Assembly: GCF_914271435.1 (NCBI RefSeq)
Contig: NZ_CAJZAI010000003.1
Location: 372,001-436,000, forward strand
Source of the DNA: Cupriavidus laharis
Lineage (GTDB): Bacteria; Pseudomonadota; Gammaproteobacteria; Burkholderiales; Burkholderiaceae
Reading direction: 5' to 3'
Length of the DNA: 64,000 bases
Positions within the stretch are counted from its first letter, which is position 1, and every line of letters begins with the position of its first letter. Shown here piece by piece: positions 1 to 10,940 of the stretch. Below the pieces are notes generated by a model. That model had not been told where the DNA came from, made no database searches, and saw nothing but the letters and a program-made list of their open reading frames with translations. Position numbers and translations under genes: made by a program.

Positions 1-100
1 GGCCGCGCGGCATCCAACATTCGCCGCTTACCCTCGGGTGGCATTTGACCTATGCTCAAGCTAATCGGGCAGGCTTTGATAACGTCCGAAGGTGGTTGCC

Positions 101-961
101 ATGACTATGGTCTTGTCATCATCAAGAGAGAGGGAGGCAGGGACGTACCCCGCGTGGCACGACTGTGCCGCGGCTCAACACGGGGCGCGCCACCATCACC
201 TGCAATGCTGCTGCGTGCTGGCCATGCTGATGTGTTCCGTGGCCAGGGCCGACGATGGCGCCCCGGGCACCGATGCCATCCTCGGCTGGCAACATGTGCA
301 AGCGAGCGACCTTGGCGGGATGGCTGCCGGTGCAGCACCCGCTGGCCGCGGTTCCGGCTCTTCCGTCGAATACAACGCCGCGCCGCCAGGTTACTCCCCG
401 CGCATCGAGGTAACGACAGGGGCGGGGCCGGATGACGACGCGCCCGGCCTTGCGGCCATCGATCGCGATACCGAACGCATGCGCTACGGCCCGCGCCGGT
501 TCCTGGTTCATGTCGACGATGTCACCACTGCCAGCGGGTTCGTGGACAGCCGCGTGCGCACCATGGCGGTGGCGCTCGACGCCGTCGTGCCGCATGCCGG
601 CGGCCTGACCATCCAGCCTCGCGTACAAATGGCCTACCAGCCCGGCAATGCTGCCGCAGGGACGCAGACGCCCGACATGCTGGGCGATTCCAGTGCCACC
701 GGTATCGGCGTGCGCCTGTACGGCGCCCAGCCGACCCGGCTCGCGGGTGTCTACCCGTTCGTCGAAGCAGACTGGTGGCAGGAGAGCCGCAAGCAGACCA
801 TCAACATCAACGGCACCAAGATCGATACGGATCTGCTGCGCGGGCTGTTCTCGTTCAACATCGGCGCCCACGGCAACACCGCATCCGGTGTGAAGCTGTG
901 GTTCAAGGTCAAGGCGGGGCGCAATGCCGGGGGTACCGTCGGCGCGCGCTATCGCTGGTAG
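101..961 (+). CDS. Exported protein with autotransporter-barrel-like C-terminus
   Basis: I do not recognise a named gene. The N-terminus has a Cys-rich hydrophobic stretch (about residues 30-50, ending SVARA before DDG) that could be a signal peptide, although it is preceded by a long polar segment, so the true start may lie further in. The last ~100 residues look like the end of an autotransporter-type beta barrel: alternating polar/aromatic strands, a YPFVEADWW segment and the terminal GARYRW. At 286 aa it is far shorter than a normal autotransporter and has no evident passenger repeats, so it is either a small outer-membrane protein or a remnant. The ATG at 101 was chosen because GAAGGTGG lies just upstream; a GTG at 92 is also in frame. 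Confidence 0.5.
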   Translation: MTMVLSSSREREAGTYPAWHDCAAAQHGARHHHLQCCCVLAMLMCSVARADDGAPGTDAILGWQHVQASDLGGMAAGAAPAGRGSGSSVEYNAAPPGYSPRIEVTTGAGPDDDAPGLAAIDRDTERMRYGPRRFLVHVDDVTTASGFVDSRVRTMAVALDAVVPHAGGLTIQPRVQMAYQPGNAAAGTQTPDMLGDSSATGIGVRLYGAQPTRLAGVYPFVEADWWQESRKQTININGTKIDTDLLRGLFSFNIGAHGNTASGVKLWFKVKAGRNAGGTVGARYRW

Positions 962-1011
962 GTAACGTCACGGCGCCGGCATGCGGCCTGAAAGTTTTTT
1001 TCTGAAGGGGC

Positions 1012-1039
1012 TTGCACAAAGGCCAAAGTGCGGTAGAAT
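1012..1039 (+). promoter_or_regulatory. Sigma-70-type promoter of tRNA-Arg
   Basis: TTGCAC at 1012-1017 and TAGAAT at 1034-1039 are separated by 16 bp. The predicted start would fall a few bases before the mature tRNA 5' end at 1053, which fits a dedicated tRNA promoter. Confidence 0.7.
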
Positions 1040-1052
1040 CTCTGTCTCGCGT

Positions 1053-1129
1053 GCGGCTGTAGCTCAGTTGGATAGAGTACTTGGCTACGAACCAAGGGGT
1101 CGTGGGTTCGAATCCTGCCAGCCGCGCCA
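1053..1129 (+). tRNA. tRNA-Arg (anticodon ACG)
   Basis: A complete 77-nt cloverleaf can be drawn. The acceptor stem is GCGGCTG/CAGCCGC, the D stem GCTC/GAGT, the anticodon stem CTTGG/CCAAG with loop CTACGAA (anticodon ACG, positions 34-36), and the T arm contains GGTTCGAAT. The CCA end is encoded in the genome. The ACG anticodon is normally modified to ICG and reads CGU/CGC/CGA codons. Confidence 0.96.
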
Positions 1130-1144
1130 CCTATGCTGAAAGAA

Positions 1145-1173
1145 AAGGGCTTCCGGAAACGGAAGCCCTTTTT
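1145..1173 (+). terminator. Intrinsic terminator of tRNA-Arg
   Basis: AAAGGGCTTCC and GGAAGCCCTTT form an 11-bp stem with a 6-nt loop, followed by a T run. It begins about 16 nt after the tRNA CCA end. Confidence 0.88.
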
Positions 1174-1310
1174 CATTCCGGCAATGGCGCTCGAGGCGGG
1201 CATCGCGTCATGTGCCGGCTCTGCACGGCGCGTCATTTGGCACTACAGTGAATGAGCCTTGGCGTTTCGGCCTCATTTCCGTTTCGTCCAGTGACGCAGA
1301 CCTCGCTCAG

Positions 1311-1883
1311 ATGCCCGAACCCATACCCTTGCCATTCATGCCAACCCGACTGACGTTGCGGGATGGCCGCCATGTCCTGCTGCGCGAGATCTGCGAGCAG
1401 GACCGGGCCGGCCTGCTCGCCGCGTTCGCGAGGTTGTCTGACGACGCCCGCTACACACGCTTCATGGCGCCCATGCGCGAGTTGCCGGATGTCATGGTCG
1501 AGCAGGCCACGCATCCCGAGCCCGGGCATGAGTGTGCGCTGGTCGCAGTGAGTGACGGAGATGGCAAGGATGGCGGTGGCAGGCTGGTGGGCGGCGCCCG
1601 CTTTGTGGCGCCGCCAGGTAGCGAGGTCTGCGAGTTCGCCATCACGCTCGATGACGACTGGCATGGCGTGGGACTGGCTCGCGGCCTGATGACGCCGCTG
1701 ATTGCCATGGCCAGGGCACGCGGCTACCAGCGCATGGAAGGATTCGTGCTGGCGATGAACACGCCCATGCGCCGCCTGGCGCGCCGGCTGGGGTTTACCG
1801 ATGTGGCCTGCCCCGATGATCCGACTGTGCGTATCGTCACGCTGCCGCTTGGCGAGAAGGCGGCAGTTGGCGGGGCTGGTTGA
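1311..1883 (+). CDS. GNAT-family N-acetyltransferase
   Basis: A 190-aa protein of the GCN5-related N-acetyltransferase fold, which transfers an acetyl group from acetyl-CoA to an unidentified amine or protein. It opens with the TLRDGRHVLLREICEQD strand-helix common to GNAT domains. The acetyl-CoA loop is seen as WHGVGLARGLM (around residue 123), and a late helix carries the typical MNTPMRRLARRLGF segment. The start at 1311 gives a short leader before the domain; an ATG at 1338 is an alternative. It is a single-domain protein, so the substrate cannot be guessed. It is followed 44 bp later by a small RRM-like gene on the same strand. Confidence 0.8.
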   Translation: MPEPIPLPFMPTRLTLRDGRHVLLREICEQDRAGLLAAFARLSDDARYTRFMAPMRELPDVMVEQATHPEPGHECALVAVSDGDGKDGGGRLVGGARFVAPPGSEVCEFAITLDDDWHGVGLARGLMTPLIAMARARGYQRMEGFVLAMNTPMRRLARRLGFTDVACPDDPTVRIVTLPLGEKAAVGGAG

Positions 1884-1927
1884 AACGTGGGGGATGACGA
1901 GTCCGTGGCGAACGGAGGGAGGCCACC

Positions 1928-2182
1928 ATGTCTGTACTGCTGCTCGGGAATATCGAGCCCGATACGACCGATGACGAGATCCGCGCATTCCTGGTGAAGT
2001 ACGGGCTGCCGGAGTTCGACGCGGTGGAACATGTGCCCGGCGACGGCAGCAACCCCGCGGTCATGCTGACATTCCACGCACTGGACCCGGCAACGCTGCG
2101 CAAGCTGCTGACGCGCATTCACGGCATGTTCTGGAAGCGGCGCCGCCTCAGCGCCCTTGTCATGACGGAACGCTATATCTGA
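1928..2182 (+). CDS. Small RRM-like RNA-binding protein
   Basis: An 84-aa protein. Its first 30 residues (LLLGNIEPDTTDDEIRAFL) resemble the first strand (RNP2-like) and helix of an RNA-recognition motif, and the VMLTFH strand near residue 46 sits about where RNP1 would be, although the aromatic RNP1 residues are weak. A strong ribosome binding site (GGAGGGAGG) lies 4 bp before the ATG. Small stand-alone proteins of this type are common in Burkholderiaceae, but their RNA targets are unknown. It ends convergently with fghA. Confidence 0.6.
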   Translation: MSVLLLGNIEPDTTDDEIRAFLVKYGLPEFDAVEHVPGDGSNPAVMLTFHALDPATLRKLLTRIHGMFWKRRRLSALVMTERYI

Positions 2183-2223
2183 GCGTTGCGCAGCGAGTGC
2201 CGTGCAACGTCAATGCCGCGTCG

Positions 2224-3075
2224 TCAGAGTTGCCCGGCGTGATGCTGGATATGGTCCGCAATAAAGGTGCTGATGAAGTAGTAGCCGTGGTCGTAGCCGG
2301 TATGCCGGCGCAGCGTCAGCGGCTGTCCCGCCGCCGCACAGGCGGCCTCGAACGCTTCCGGGTGGAGCTGCGTGGGCAGGAACTGGTCCGCCAGGCCCTG
2401 GTCCACGAGGATGCCAGCGGGGAAGGGCGGGGCCTTCTGGGCAGCCATCAGCGCGCTGGCATCATGTCCTTCCCATCGGCTGCGGTCCGTGCCAAGGTAG
2501 CCGGTGAAGGCCTTCTCTCCCCACGGGCACCGCGTCGGCGCGGCGATAGGCGCGAAGGCCGACACCGAGCGGAAACGCTGCGGATGCCGCTGTGCCAGCA
2601 CCAGCGCGCCGTGCCCGCCCATCGAATGCCCGAAGATGCCGACGCGGTCGGCATCGACCGGCAGTTCGCGGCTGACGAGGTCGAACAGTTCCTGCGTGAC
2701 ATAGCTCTCCATGCGCCAGTGCTGGCGCCACGGCGCTTCGGTGGCATCGACGTAGAAGCCCGCGCCCACGCCGAAGTCCCAGGCATCGGCCTCGCCCGCT
2801 ACCCCGGCGCCGCGCGGACTGGTGTCGGGCGCGACCAGGACCAGGCCGTGCTCGGCGGCGAAGCGCTGCGCACCGGCCTTGACCATGAAGGTTTCCTCGG
2901 TGCAGGTCAGGCCGGCCAGGTAGAACAGGGCCGGCAGCTTGCCGCCGCCTGCCTGCGCCTGCGGCGGCAGGTACACCGAGAAACGCATCGGCAGGCCGAT
3001 GGCGGCCGACGCGTGCCGGTAGAAGCGCTGCACGCCGCCATGGCAGCCGTGTTCGGACAGCAGTTCCAGGGTCAC
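2224..3075 (-). CDS. fghA: S-formylglutathione hydrolase
   Basis: Hydrolyses S-formylglutathione to glutathione and formate, the second step of glutathione-dependent formaldehyde detoxification in the cytoplasm. At 283 aa it has the usual length. The alpha/beta-hydrolase esterase-D features are visible: the nucleophile elbow GHSMGGHG (Ser151), the acid region DQGLADQFL and the catalytic His in GYDHGYYFI. It starts 10 bp after the end of frmA on the same strand, so the two are surely one transcript, with dehydrogenase first and hydrolase second. Confidence 0.95.
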   Translation of the reverse strand: MTLELLSEHGCHGGVQRFYRHASAAIGLPMRFSVYLPPQAQAGGGKLPALFYLAGLTCTEETFMVKAGAQRFAAEHGLVLVAPDTSPRGAGVAGEADAWDFGVGAGFYVDATEAPWRQHWRMESYVTQELFDLVSRELPVDADRVGIFGHSMGGHGALVLAQRHPQRFRSVSAFAPIAAPTRCPWGEKAFTGYLGTDRSRWEGHDASALMAAQKAPPFPAGILVDQGLADQFLPTQLHPEAFEAACAAAGQPLTLRRHTGYDHGYYFISTFIADHIQHHAGQL

Positions 3076-3085
3076 GGCGCGCTCC

Positions 3086-4192
<1,107 letters not shown>

Positions 4193-4445
4193 GGAATCCT
4201 CCGGGGGGTAAGGAAAAGGGTTGGCCCGCTTGGGCCAGAGGCATGACTATACGACCTTCCGGGGAGACACAGGCATCACTTCGCCTGCGGGCGCGGCCGC
4301 TGACCGCCCGTGTTGCTGTCAATACCCCTCGAAAGTGGGGATGAGCATTTACCTGTTCATTCCGTTGCTTGGAGGCTGGAGGCATTGGCGTTCAGGACCG
4401 CATCCTGACCCAATGCCTGTCCGACGCCCCCACATCGTGAATGGA

Positions 4446-6149
4446 ATGAAGACACTAACGCTTAACCAACGGCTCTGGATCCCTTTTGGCCTGATCTGGA
4501 TCGCCATGCTCGGCATCTGCACATACGAGGCGTTTGCCACGCGCGCGGAAATGTTCGCCGGACGCCAACGCGAGATCCAGAGCGTAGCCGAGGCCTCGGT
4601 CAGCCTGATTGCAGCCATCGAGAAAGACGCCGCTAGTCACGGCATGTCGCGCGAAGAGGCGCAGAGACTGGCCAAGGATCGCCTGCGTCCGCTGCGCTTC
4701 GGGTCGGACGGCTACGTTTCGATCACGGACTTCTCGGGCCGCTCGCTGATGCACCCGTTCAAGCCCGAGAACGAAGGCAAGAACCTGACCGGGATGAAAG
4801 ATCCGAACGGCGTGGCCATCTACGTGGAAATCGCGAAGATCGCCAGCGGCCAGGGCGCGGGCTTCCTGAACTACATGTGGCCGAAGCCCGGTGCGAGCGA
4901 GCCGTTGCCCAAGATCAGCTACATCAAGGCCTTCAAGACCTGGGAGTGGGCCGTTACCACGGGTGCCTATGTCGACGATATCGAGGCAGCCTTCCGGCAG
5001 TCGCTGCTCCGCTCCTTCCTGATGCTGGTGGTTCTGGGCGGAGCGGCGACCTTGCTGGCCGCCTGGCTGCTGCGCGGCGTGCGCCGCGACCTGGGCGGCG
5101 AGCCGGCCTACGCAGCGTCGATTGCCAACAGCATCGCCGACGGCGACTTCACGCGCGACATCGAAGTGCGTCAGGGCGACACCACCAGCCTGCTCTATGC
5201 CATGCAGCGCATGCAGGGCAAGCTGGCCGGCACCGTGAGCGGCATCCGCGCCTCCGTCGATTCGGTAGCCACGGCCACCGCGCAGATTGCCGCGGGCAAT
5301 TCGGACCTGTCGTCGCGTACCGAGCAGCAGGCGGCATCGCTGCAGGAAACGGCCGCCAGCATGGAAGAGCTCACGACCACCGTGCAGCACAACGCCGACA
5401 GCGCGCGTCAGGCGAGCGGGCTGGCCGACAATGCCTCGGAGATCGCCAACCGCGGTGGCGAGGTGATGGAGCAGGTCATTACCACCATGACGCAGATTGC
5501 CGACAGCTCGGGCGAGATTGCCGACATCATCGGCGTGATTGAAGGCATTGCCTTCCAGACTAACATCCTGGCACTCAATGCCGCGGTGGAAGCGGCGCGC
5601 GCGGGGGAACAGGGACGCGGCTTTGCCGTGGTGGCGGGCGAGGTGCGCAGCCTGGCGCAACGCTCGGCCGGTGCGGCCAAGGAAATCCGCACGCTGATCA
5701 GCACGTCGGTCGAGCGCGTGCGCAGCGGGTCGGACCTGGTGACGCGGGCGGGTGCGACCATGACCGAGATCACGCAGTCGATCCGCCGCGTGACCGACAT
5801 CATGGGCGAGATTGCCGCGGCGTCCGTGGAGCAGCGCACGGGCATCGAGCAGGTCAACCAGTCGGTGGCGCAAATGGACCAGGTGACCCAGCAGAACGCC
5901 GCGCTCGTCGAAGAGGCCTCGGCGGCGGCCCATTCGCTGGAGGAACAGGCCGCGGCACTGCGACAGGCCGTCGCGGCATTCCGGATCGCACAGCGCGACG
6001 GCGGCAACGCCGGCGCACCGTACAGGCCGTCCCCGGCGCCGCGTCAGCCCGCCATGCCGAAGGCCGGGCCGGTCCTGCAGCAGGCACAGCCGGTACGCGC
6101 CATGCGTGTCGACAGTGCCGATACCACGGACGACTGGAAGCAGTTCTGA
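4446..6149 (+). CDS. Methyl-accepting chemotaxis protein with single Cache sensor
   Basis: A 567-aa transmembrane chemoreceptor. Residues 11-28 are the first membrane helix, about 35-178 form an sCache_2-type periplasmic sensor ([14 protein letters not shown] and [16 protein letters not shown] are characteristic), and 190-210 are the second helix, followed by HAMP-like sequence and the signalling domain with the hairpin-tip sequence [20 protein letters not shown]. The C-terminus ends in DDWKQF, which fits the xWxxF tether that recruits CheR/CheB methylation enzymes. The start at 4446 places the first basic residues directly before the helix; the longer reading frame upstream encodes implausible sequence. 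Cache sensors of this type often bind small organic acids, but the ligand is unknown. Confidence 0.93.
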   Translation: MKTLTLNQRLWIPFGLIWIAMLGICTYEAFATRAEMFAGRQREIQSVAEASVSLIAAIEKDAASHGMSREEAQRLAKDRLRPLRFGSDGYVSITDFSGRSLMHPFKPENEGKNLTGMKDPNGVAIYVEIAKIASGQGAGFLNYMWPKPGASEPLPKISYIKAFKTWEWAVTTGAYVDDIEAAFRQSLLRSFLMLVVLGGAATLLAAWLLRGVRRDLGGEPAYAASIANSIADGDFTRDIEVRQGDTTSLLYAMQRMQGKLAGTVSGIRASVDSVATATAQIAAGNSDLSSRTEQQAASLQETAASMEELTTTVQHNADSARQASGLADNASEIANRGGEVMEQVITTMTQIADSSGEIADIIGVIEGIAFQTNILALNAAVEAARAGEQGRGFAVVAGEVRSLAQRSAGAAKEIRTLISTSVERVRSGSDLVTRAGATMTEITQSIRRVTDIMGEIAAASVEQRTGIEQVNQSVAQMDQVTQQNAALVEEASAAAHSLEEQAAALRQAVAAFRIAQRDGGNAGAPYRPSPAPRQPAMPKAGPVLQQAQPVRAMRVDSADTTDDWKQF

Positions 6150-6159
6150 ACGCCGCGCG

Positions 6160-7551
6160 CTAACGCGGCTGTGCGGCCGATGACGACGCGGTGTCCGGCG
6201 TCGCACCGGCCGCGGCGGGGCTGGCCGGCACCAGCTGGAGTTCGTGCCGGCGCCCCAGCCACCACCCCAGCAAGGCCCATACCAGGGCCAGCGCGGCGCC
6301 GGTCAGGGCCACCGTGGCGGCATGGCCGGAGATCGCGTCGATCCCTGTCTTGACCCAGGCGCTCACCGCATCGCCGGCGCGGTACACCGCGGTATCGATG
6401 ACGTTCTTGGCCTTGTATTTGGTTTCCGGGTCCACCACGGTGAACAGCATCTCCCGCCCCGGGCGCAGCAGCGCGTATTCGCCGACGCGGCGCAGGATCA
6501 TCACGCCCGCGAGCACGCTGAAGGTCGGGAACATCGCCAGCAGCAGGAAACCGACGACTACCGCGAGCGGCACCGCCGTGAGCAACGCGGAAACCCCGTA
6601 GCGACGCGCTACGCGACCCGAGAAGAACAGCTGGATGACGATCGTCAGCGCCTGCACTGCGGCGTCGAGCGCGCTGAAGACCTGTGTCTGCCGCGCACGC
6701 TCAGGAAACGCTTCCGCCACCAGGCGCGCTTGCTCGAAATACAGGAAGGTGCTTGCCGTGGCCAGCAGGATCACGAACAGGCCGATGCCGAGCAGGTAGC
6801 GCGAACGAACCACCAGTGCCAGGCCGGCCCACAAGCCTCCGCCAACGGGGCGGGCTGGGTCTTCGCCTGTCCCGGCGCCGGGCATGGAGTCGCCGGCTGC
6901 CGCGGCGCCGGCTCCAGCGCGGCGGCGCCAGCCGAACAACCAGCGGACGCCGGGCAGCGTGGCGGCCAGCAAGGCCGCCGACAGCAGCATCAGGCCTGTC
7001 AGGCCGATATGCACCACCAGCCAGCCGCCCATCACCGGGCCGGCCAGGCCGCCCGCGCTGGCGCCGGCGGCCAGCATCGCGAACAGCCGCCGGGCCTGCT
7101 CGGGCCGGAACACGTCGGCCATCAGGCTCCAGGCCACGGATACCACGAACAGGTTGAAGACCGACAGCCAGACATAGAACACGCGGGCCAGCCAGACATT
7201 GTCCGGTGCGGCACGCGTGGCCAGTGCAAAGCCGACCAGGTTGGCGATGAAGAACGCATAGACCCACGGCACGAAGCGCCGGCGCGGCAGCCAGGCGCAG
7301 CACGCGCCATAGAGCGGAATGGCGGCCAGCATGACAACGAAGGTGGCCGTGAACAGCCATTGCAGGTTCTTCACGCCGCCGGCGATGCCCATGGTCTCGC
7401 GCACCGGGCGTAGCATGAAGTAGCTGGCGAACAGGCAGAAGAAGAACAGGAAGCCGGCAACGACGGCGCCCGTTTCCCCGGGCTGGATGCCAAAGCCGTG
7501 GCGCAGGCGGGCCAAGGGCCCGGCACCGGCTTCAGCGGGATGGTTGTCCAT
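6160..7551 (-). CDS. MFS-type transporter resembling ATP/ADP (NTP/NDP) carriers
   Basis: A 463-aa integral membrane protein with about 12 hydrophobic helices. The early FASYFMLRPVRETMGIAGG segment and the later VGEYALLRPGREMLFTVV and KYKAKNVIDTAVYRAGD motifs match the bacterial family usually annotated as NTP/NDP exchange or ATP/ADP-translocase-like transporters (COG3202). In free-living bacteria its substrate is not established and nucleotide transport should not be assumed. It starts 3 bp after the stop of the Tat-exported aldo/keto reductase on the same strand, so the two are probably co-transcribed. Confidence 0.72.
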   Translation of the reverse strand: MDNHPAEAGAGPLARLRHGFGIQPGETGAVVAGFLFFFCLFASYFMLRPVRETMGIAGGVKNLQWLFTATFVVMLAAIPLYGACCAWLPRRRFVPWVYAFFIANLVGFALATRAAPDNVWLARVFYVWLSVFNLFVVSVAWSLMADVFRPEQARRLFAMLAAGASAGGLAGPVMGGWLVVHIGLTGLMLLSAALLAATLPGVRWLFGWRRRAGAGAAAAGDSMPGAGTGEDPARPVGGGLWAGLALVVRSRYLLGIGLFVILLATASTFLYFEQARLVAEAFPERARQTQVFSALDAAVQALTIVIQLFFSGRVARRYGVSALLTAVPLAVVVGFLLLAMFPTFSVLAGVMILRRVGEYALLRPGREMLFTVVDPETKYKAKNVIDTAVYRAGDAVSAWVKTGIDAISGHAATVALTGAALALVWALLGWWLGRRHELQLVPASPAAAGATPDTASSSAAQPR

Positions 7552-7554
7552 GGG

Positions 7555-8478
7555 CTACGCGAGCAACGCCGCAATGCGCTCGCGCTGGCCGGCATCCGGC
7601 ATGCGTCCGAGCGCGGCGCCCAGGTTGTCCGCCATGTTCTTCGGCTTGGAGGTGGCGGGAATCGCCACAGTGACGGCCGGATGGCTGACGACGAACTTCA
7701 GGAAGAGCTGGCCCCACGAGTTGCAGTCGATCTCGCCGGCCCAGGGCGGCAGCGGGCGATTCTTGACGGCACGGAACATGCGCCCGTCCTGGAACGGCCG
7801 GTTGATCAGCACCGCCACGCCGCGCGACTGGCACAGCGGCAGCAGGGTCCGCTCGGCGCTGCGCTCGGCGAGCGAATAGTTGATCTGCACGAAATCGACG
7901 CGCTCGCTACGCACGATCTGCGCAACGGCGTCCTGGGCGTCCTCGCGATAGTGGGTGATGCCGAGGTAGCGGATCTTGCCCTGTTCCTTGAGCTGGCGCA
8001 TCCAGCGCAGGTTCTCGCGCCAGTCGATCAGGTTGTGCACCTGCAGCAGGTCGACCCTGTCGGTGTGCAGGTCGGCGAGCGAACGCGCCCATTGCGCCTG
8101 CGCCGGGGCGCCGGCCGGCGCGGACACCTTGGTCGCGAGAAACACTTTGGCACGCGCACCGGCATTGCGCAGCAGGTCGCCGGTCACGGCTTCCGCACTG
8201 CCATAGCTCGGCGCAGTATCGACGACCGAGCCCTGGCTCCGAAGCAGCAGGCCCAGGACCTCCGCCAGTGGTGCGCGCTCGTCTGCGCCTGTGCCAACGT
8301 TGAAGGTATCGGCGGTGCCCATGCCGACAACGGGCAGCGCTTCGGTGGTGCCGGGAATGGTCCGCCGCATCGGCGCCTCTACCGTCGCGGCCGTGGCGGT
8401 GCCCGCCCCTATCGCGAAGCGAGGAACTGCGGCGAGTCCTGCGGCAACCGCAAGAAAAGAGCGGCGATCGATCGACAT
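7555..8478 (-). CDS. Aldo/keto reductase with Tat signal peptide
   Basis: A 307-aa protein whose N-terminus carries a twin-arginine signal (DRRSFLAVAAGLAAVP), so it is probably exported folded to the periplasm. The mature part has the TIM-barrel layout of aldo/keto reductases: the GMGTADTFNVG start, VDTAPSYGSAEAVTG containing the conserved Asp and Tyr, an ATKVS strand with the conserved Lys, and VDLLQVHNLIDW with the conserved His. The start at 8478 was chosen because it begins directly at the Tat signal; the 27 residues upstream do not look coding. It is the first gene of a two-gene unit with the transporter. Confidence 0.85.
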   Translation of the reverse strand: MSIDRRSFLAVAAGLAAVPRFAIGAGTATAATVEAPMRRTIPGTTEALPVVGMGTADTFNVGTGADERAPLAEVLGLLLRSQGSVVDTAPSYGSAEAVTGDLLRNAGARAKVFLATKVSAPAGAPAQAQWARSLADLHTDRVDLLQVHNLIDWRENLRWMRQLKEQGKIRYLGITHYREDAQDAVAQIVRSERVDFVQINYSLAERSAERTLLPLCQSRGVAVLINRPFQDGRMFRAVKNRPLPPWAGEIDCNSWGQLFLKFVVSHPAVTVAIPATSKPKNMADNLGAALGRMPDAGQRERIAALLA

Positions 8479-8662
8479 GGGCGGATCCCGGCGAATGGCA
8501 CTCGTTGACCTTAGCCCTAGGCGATTGCCTTGTAAAGCATTTGGCCGGCCGGCCGCCATGGATCAGAAATTATGCATTCGAGCGCACAATAGCGAATCTC
8601 GCAGTGCTTGCGTCGGTCCCGTCTACACTCGATGGATAGCAAGTTCCCGGCAGGTGCCGATC

Positions 8663-9307
8663 ATGGGCTCCATGTCTCTGTGGGAGTTGTTCCTGAACTT
8701 TGACCAGCATCTGGGCGCGGCCATCGCGCACTATGGCCCGCTGGTCTACGCCATTCTGTTCGCCGTGGTATTTGCCGAGATTGGCGTGCTGCCGCTGTTC
8801 TTTTTACCCGGTGATCCGTTGCTGTTTATCTGTGGCGCCTTCTGCGCGTCGGGCTACCTGAACCTGTGGGTGCTGATGCCGGTACTGTTCGCGGCAGCGC
8901 TGGGAGGCAGTCTGCTGAACTATAGCGTGGGCCGCGTTATCGGAATGAGAGTCCTGAGCAGACCATGGCGCTGGGTAGATCAGTCGGCGCTGCAGCGAAC
9001 CCATCTCTTCTATGCCGAACATGGCGACGTGACCTTCCTGCTCTCGCCTTTTATCGCCGTGGTTCGCACCTTCGCACCGTTTGTGGGAGGCATAGCGGGC
9101 ATGGGTGCAGCACGCTTTCTGCTCGCTGCAGCGGCCGGCGCATTGCTCTGGTCGGTTTCGCTGCCGGTGCTTGGCTACTTCTTCGGAAACGTGCCGCAGG
9201 TGCGCGATCACATGGGGGCCATCGTGCTGTCGGGTATCGTGATCGGTGTGGGGGCGCTGGTTGTCACGCATACGTGGCGCAGCTTGCGGGCGCGGGCCAG
9301 GAGGTAG
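8663..9307 (+). CDS. DedA-family membrane protein
   Basis: A 214-aa inner-membrane protein. The family signature is clear: FAEIGVLPLFFLPGDPLLF near residue 45 (the conserved E and GD) and a later RTFAPFVGGIAGMG segment. DedA (SNARE-associated/VTT) proteins are membrane undecaprenyl-phosphate or phospholipid flippases or proton-coupled transporters needed for envelope homeostasis; which lipid this one handles is not visible. An ATG at 8672, three codons downstream, is an equally good start. It lies immediately before the pobA remnant. Confidence 0.88.
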   Translation: MGSMSLWELFLNFDQHLGAAIAHYGPLVYAILFAVVFAEIGVLPLFFLPGDPLLFICGAFCASGYLNLWVLMPVLFAAALGGSLLNYSVGRVIGMRVLSRPWRWVDQSALQRTHLFYAEHGDVTFLLSPFIAVVRTFAPFVGGIAGMGAARFLLAAAAGALLWSVSLPVLGYFFGNVPQVRDHMGAIVLSGIVIGVGALVVTHTWRSLRARARR

Positions 9308-10019
<712 letters not shown>

Positions 10020-10076
10020 ACGCGAGAGAGTCCCTTTCCTCAACGCAACTTGGTTCCACCGAATGCACCGATCACC

Positions 10077-10940
10077 ATGACAAGTCTTCTGGGTGTGCTG
10101 TTTGACGGCCTGGCGTACGGCAGCCTGCTGTTCCTGATCAGCGTCGGGCTATCCGTGACCATGGGCCTCATGAACTTCGTCAATCTCGCGCATGGCGCCT
10201 TCGCAATGCTGGGAGGCTATGTCGCCGTGGTGCTCATGAACCGTTCGGGCGTGCCATTCCTGCTGGCGCTGCCCGTTGCGTTCGCAGGGGCGGCGGCAGT
10301 GGGCTGGGTTCTGGAACGCACGCTGTACCGCAGGCTTTATCAGGCGAGCCATCTCGACCAGGTGCTGTTTTCCATCGGCCTGACATTCATGGCGATGGCC
10401 GGAGCAAACTACCTGTTCGGCCCGGGCCAGCAGCCCGTGGAACTGCCCGGGGCGCTGCGCGGGCAGGTGCATGTGGGCGGGCTGGAGCTGGGCGTCTACC
10501 GGCTGTTCCTGATCGGCGTGGTGGTGGCCATCACCGCGGTGCTTGGCTGGCTGGTGGCGCGCACGCGTTTCGGCGCGCAGGTGCGGGCCGCCGTGGACAA
10601 CCAGCAGGCCGCGCGCGGGCTCGGCATCAACGTGGGGCGCGTGTTCAGCCTGACATTCGCGCTGGGGTCCGGGCTGGCAGGCCTGGGGGGCGGACTGGGC
10701 GTGGACGTCCTGGGCCTGGATCCGGCATTTCCGCTCAAGTACATGGTGTATTTCCTGCTGGTGGTCGCGGTGGGCGGCGCGGGCTCGATCCGGGGTTCGC
10801 TGCTCGCGGCGCTGGTGCTCGGTGTCGCGGACGTGGCCGGCAAATACTATGTGCCAGCCGTCGGCGCCTTCGTCATCTACGCGATGATGGTGCTGCTGCT
10901 GGTCCTGTTTCCAGCCGGTCTGTACGGGAGGCGCGCATGA
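10077..10940 (+). CDS. Branched-chain-amino-acid-type ABC transporter permease (LivH family)
   Basis: A 287-aa membrane subunit of a HAAT-family ABC importer, with about eight hydrophobic helices. The LivH signatures MGLMNFVNLAHGAFAMLGGY and VDNQQAARGLGINVGRVF are present. It is the first gene of a tight four-gene operon and shares the ATGA stop/start with the next permease. No substrate-binding protein precedes it; a candidate is encoded 4 kb downstream on the other strand. The substrate could be an amino acid or an aromatic acid. The adjacent pobA remnant makes an aromatic substrate conceivable, but this is only contextual. Confidence 0.92.
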   Translation: MTSLLGVLFDGLAYGSLLFLISVGLSVTMGLMNFVNLAHGAFAMLGGYVAVVLMNRSGVPFLLALPVAFAGAAAVGWVLERTLYRRLYQASHLDQVLFSIGLTFMAMAGANYLFGPGQQPVELPGALRGQVHVGGLELGVYRLFLIGVVVAITAVLGWLVARTRFGAQVRAAVDNQQAARGLGINVGRVFSLTFALGSGLAGLGGGLGVDVLGLDPAFPLKYMVYFLLVVAVGGAGSIRGSLLAALVLGVADVAGKYYVPAVGAFVIYAMMVLLLVLFPAGLYGRRA

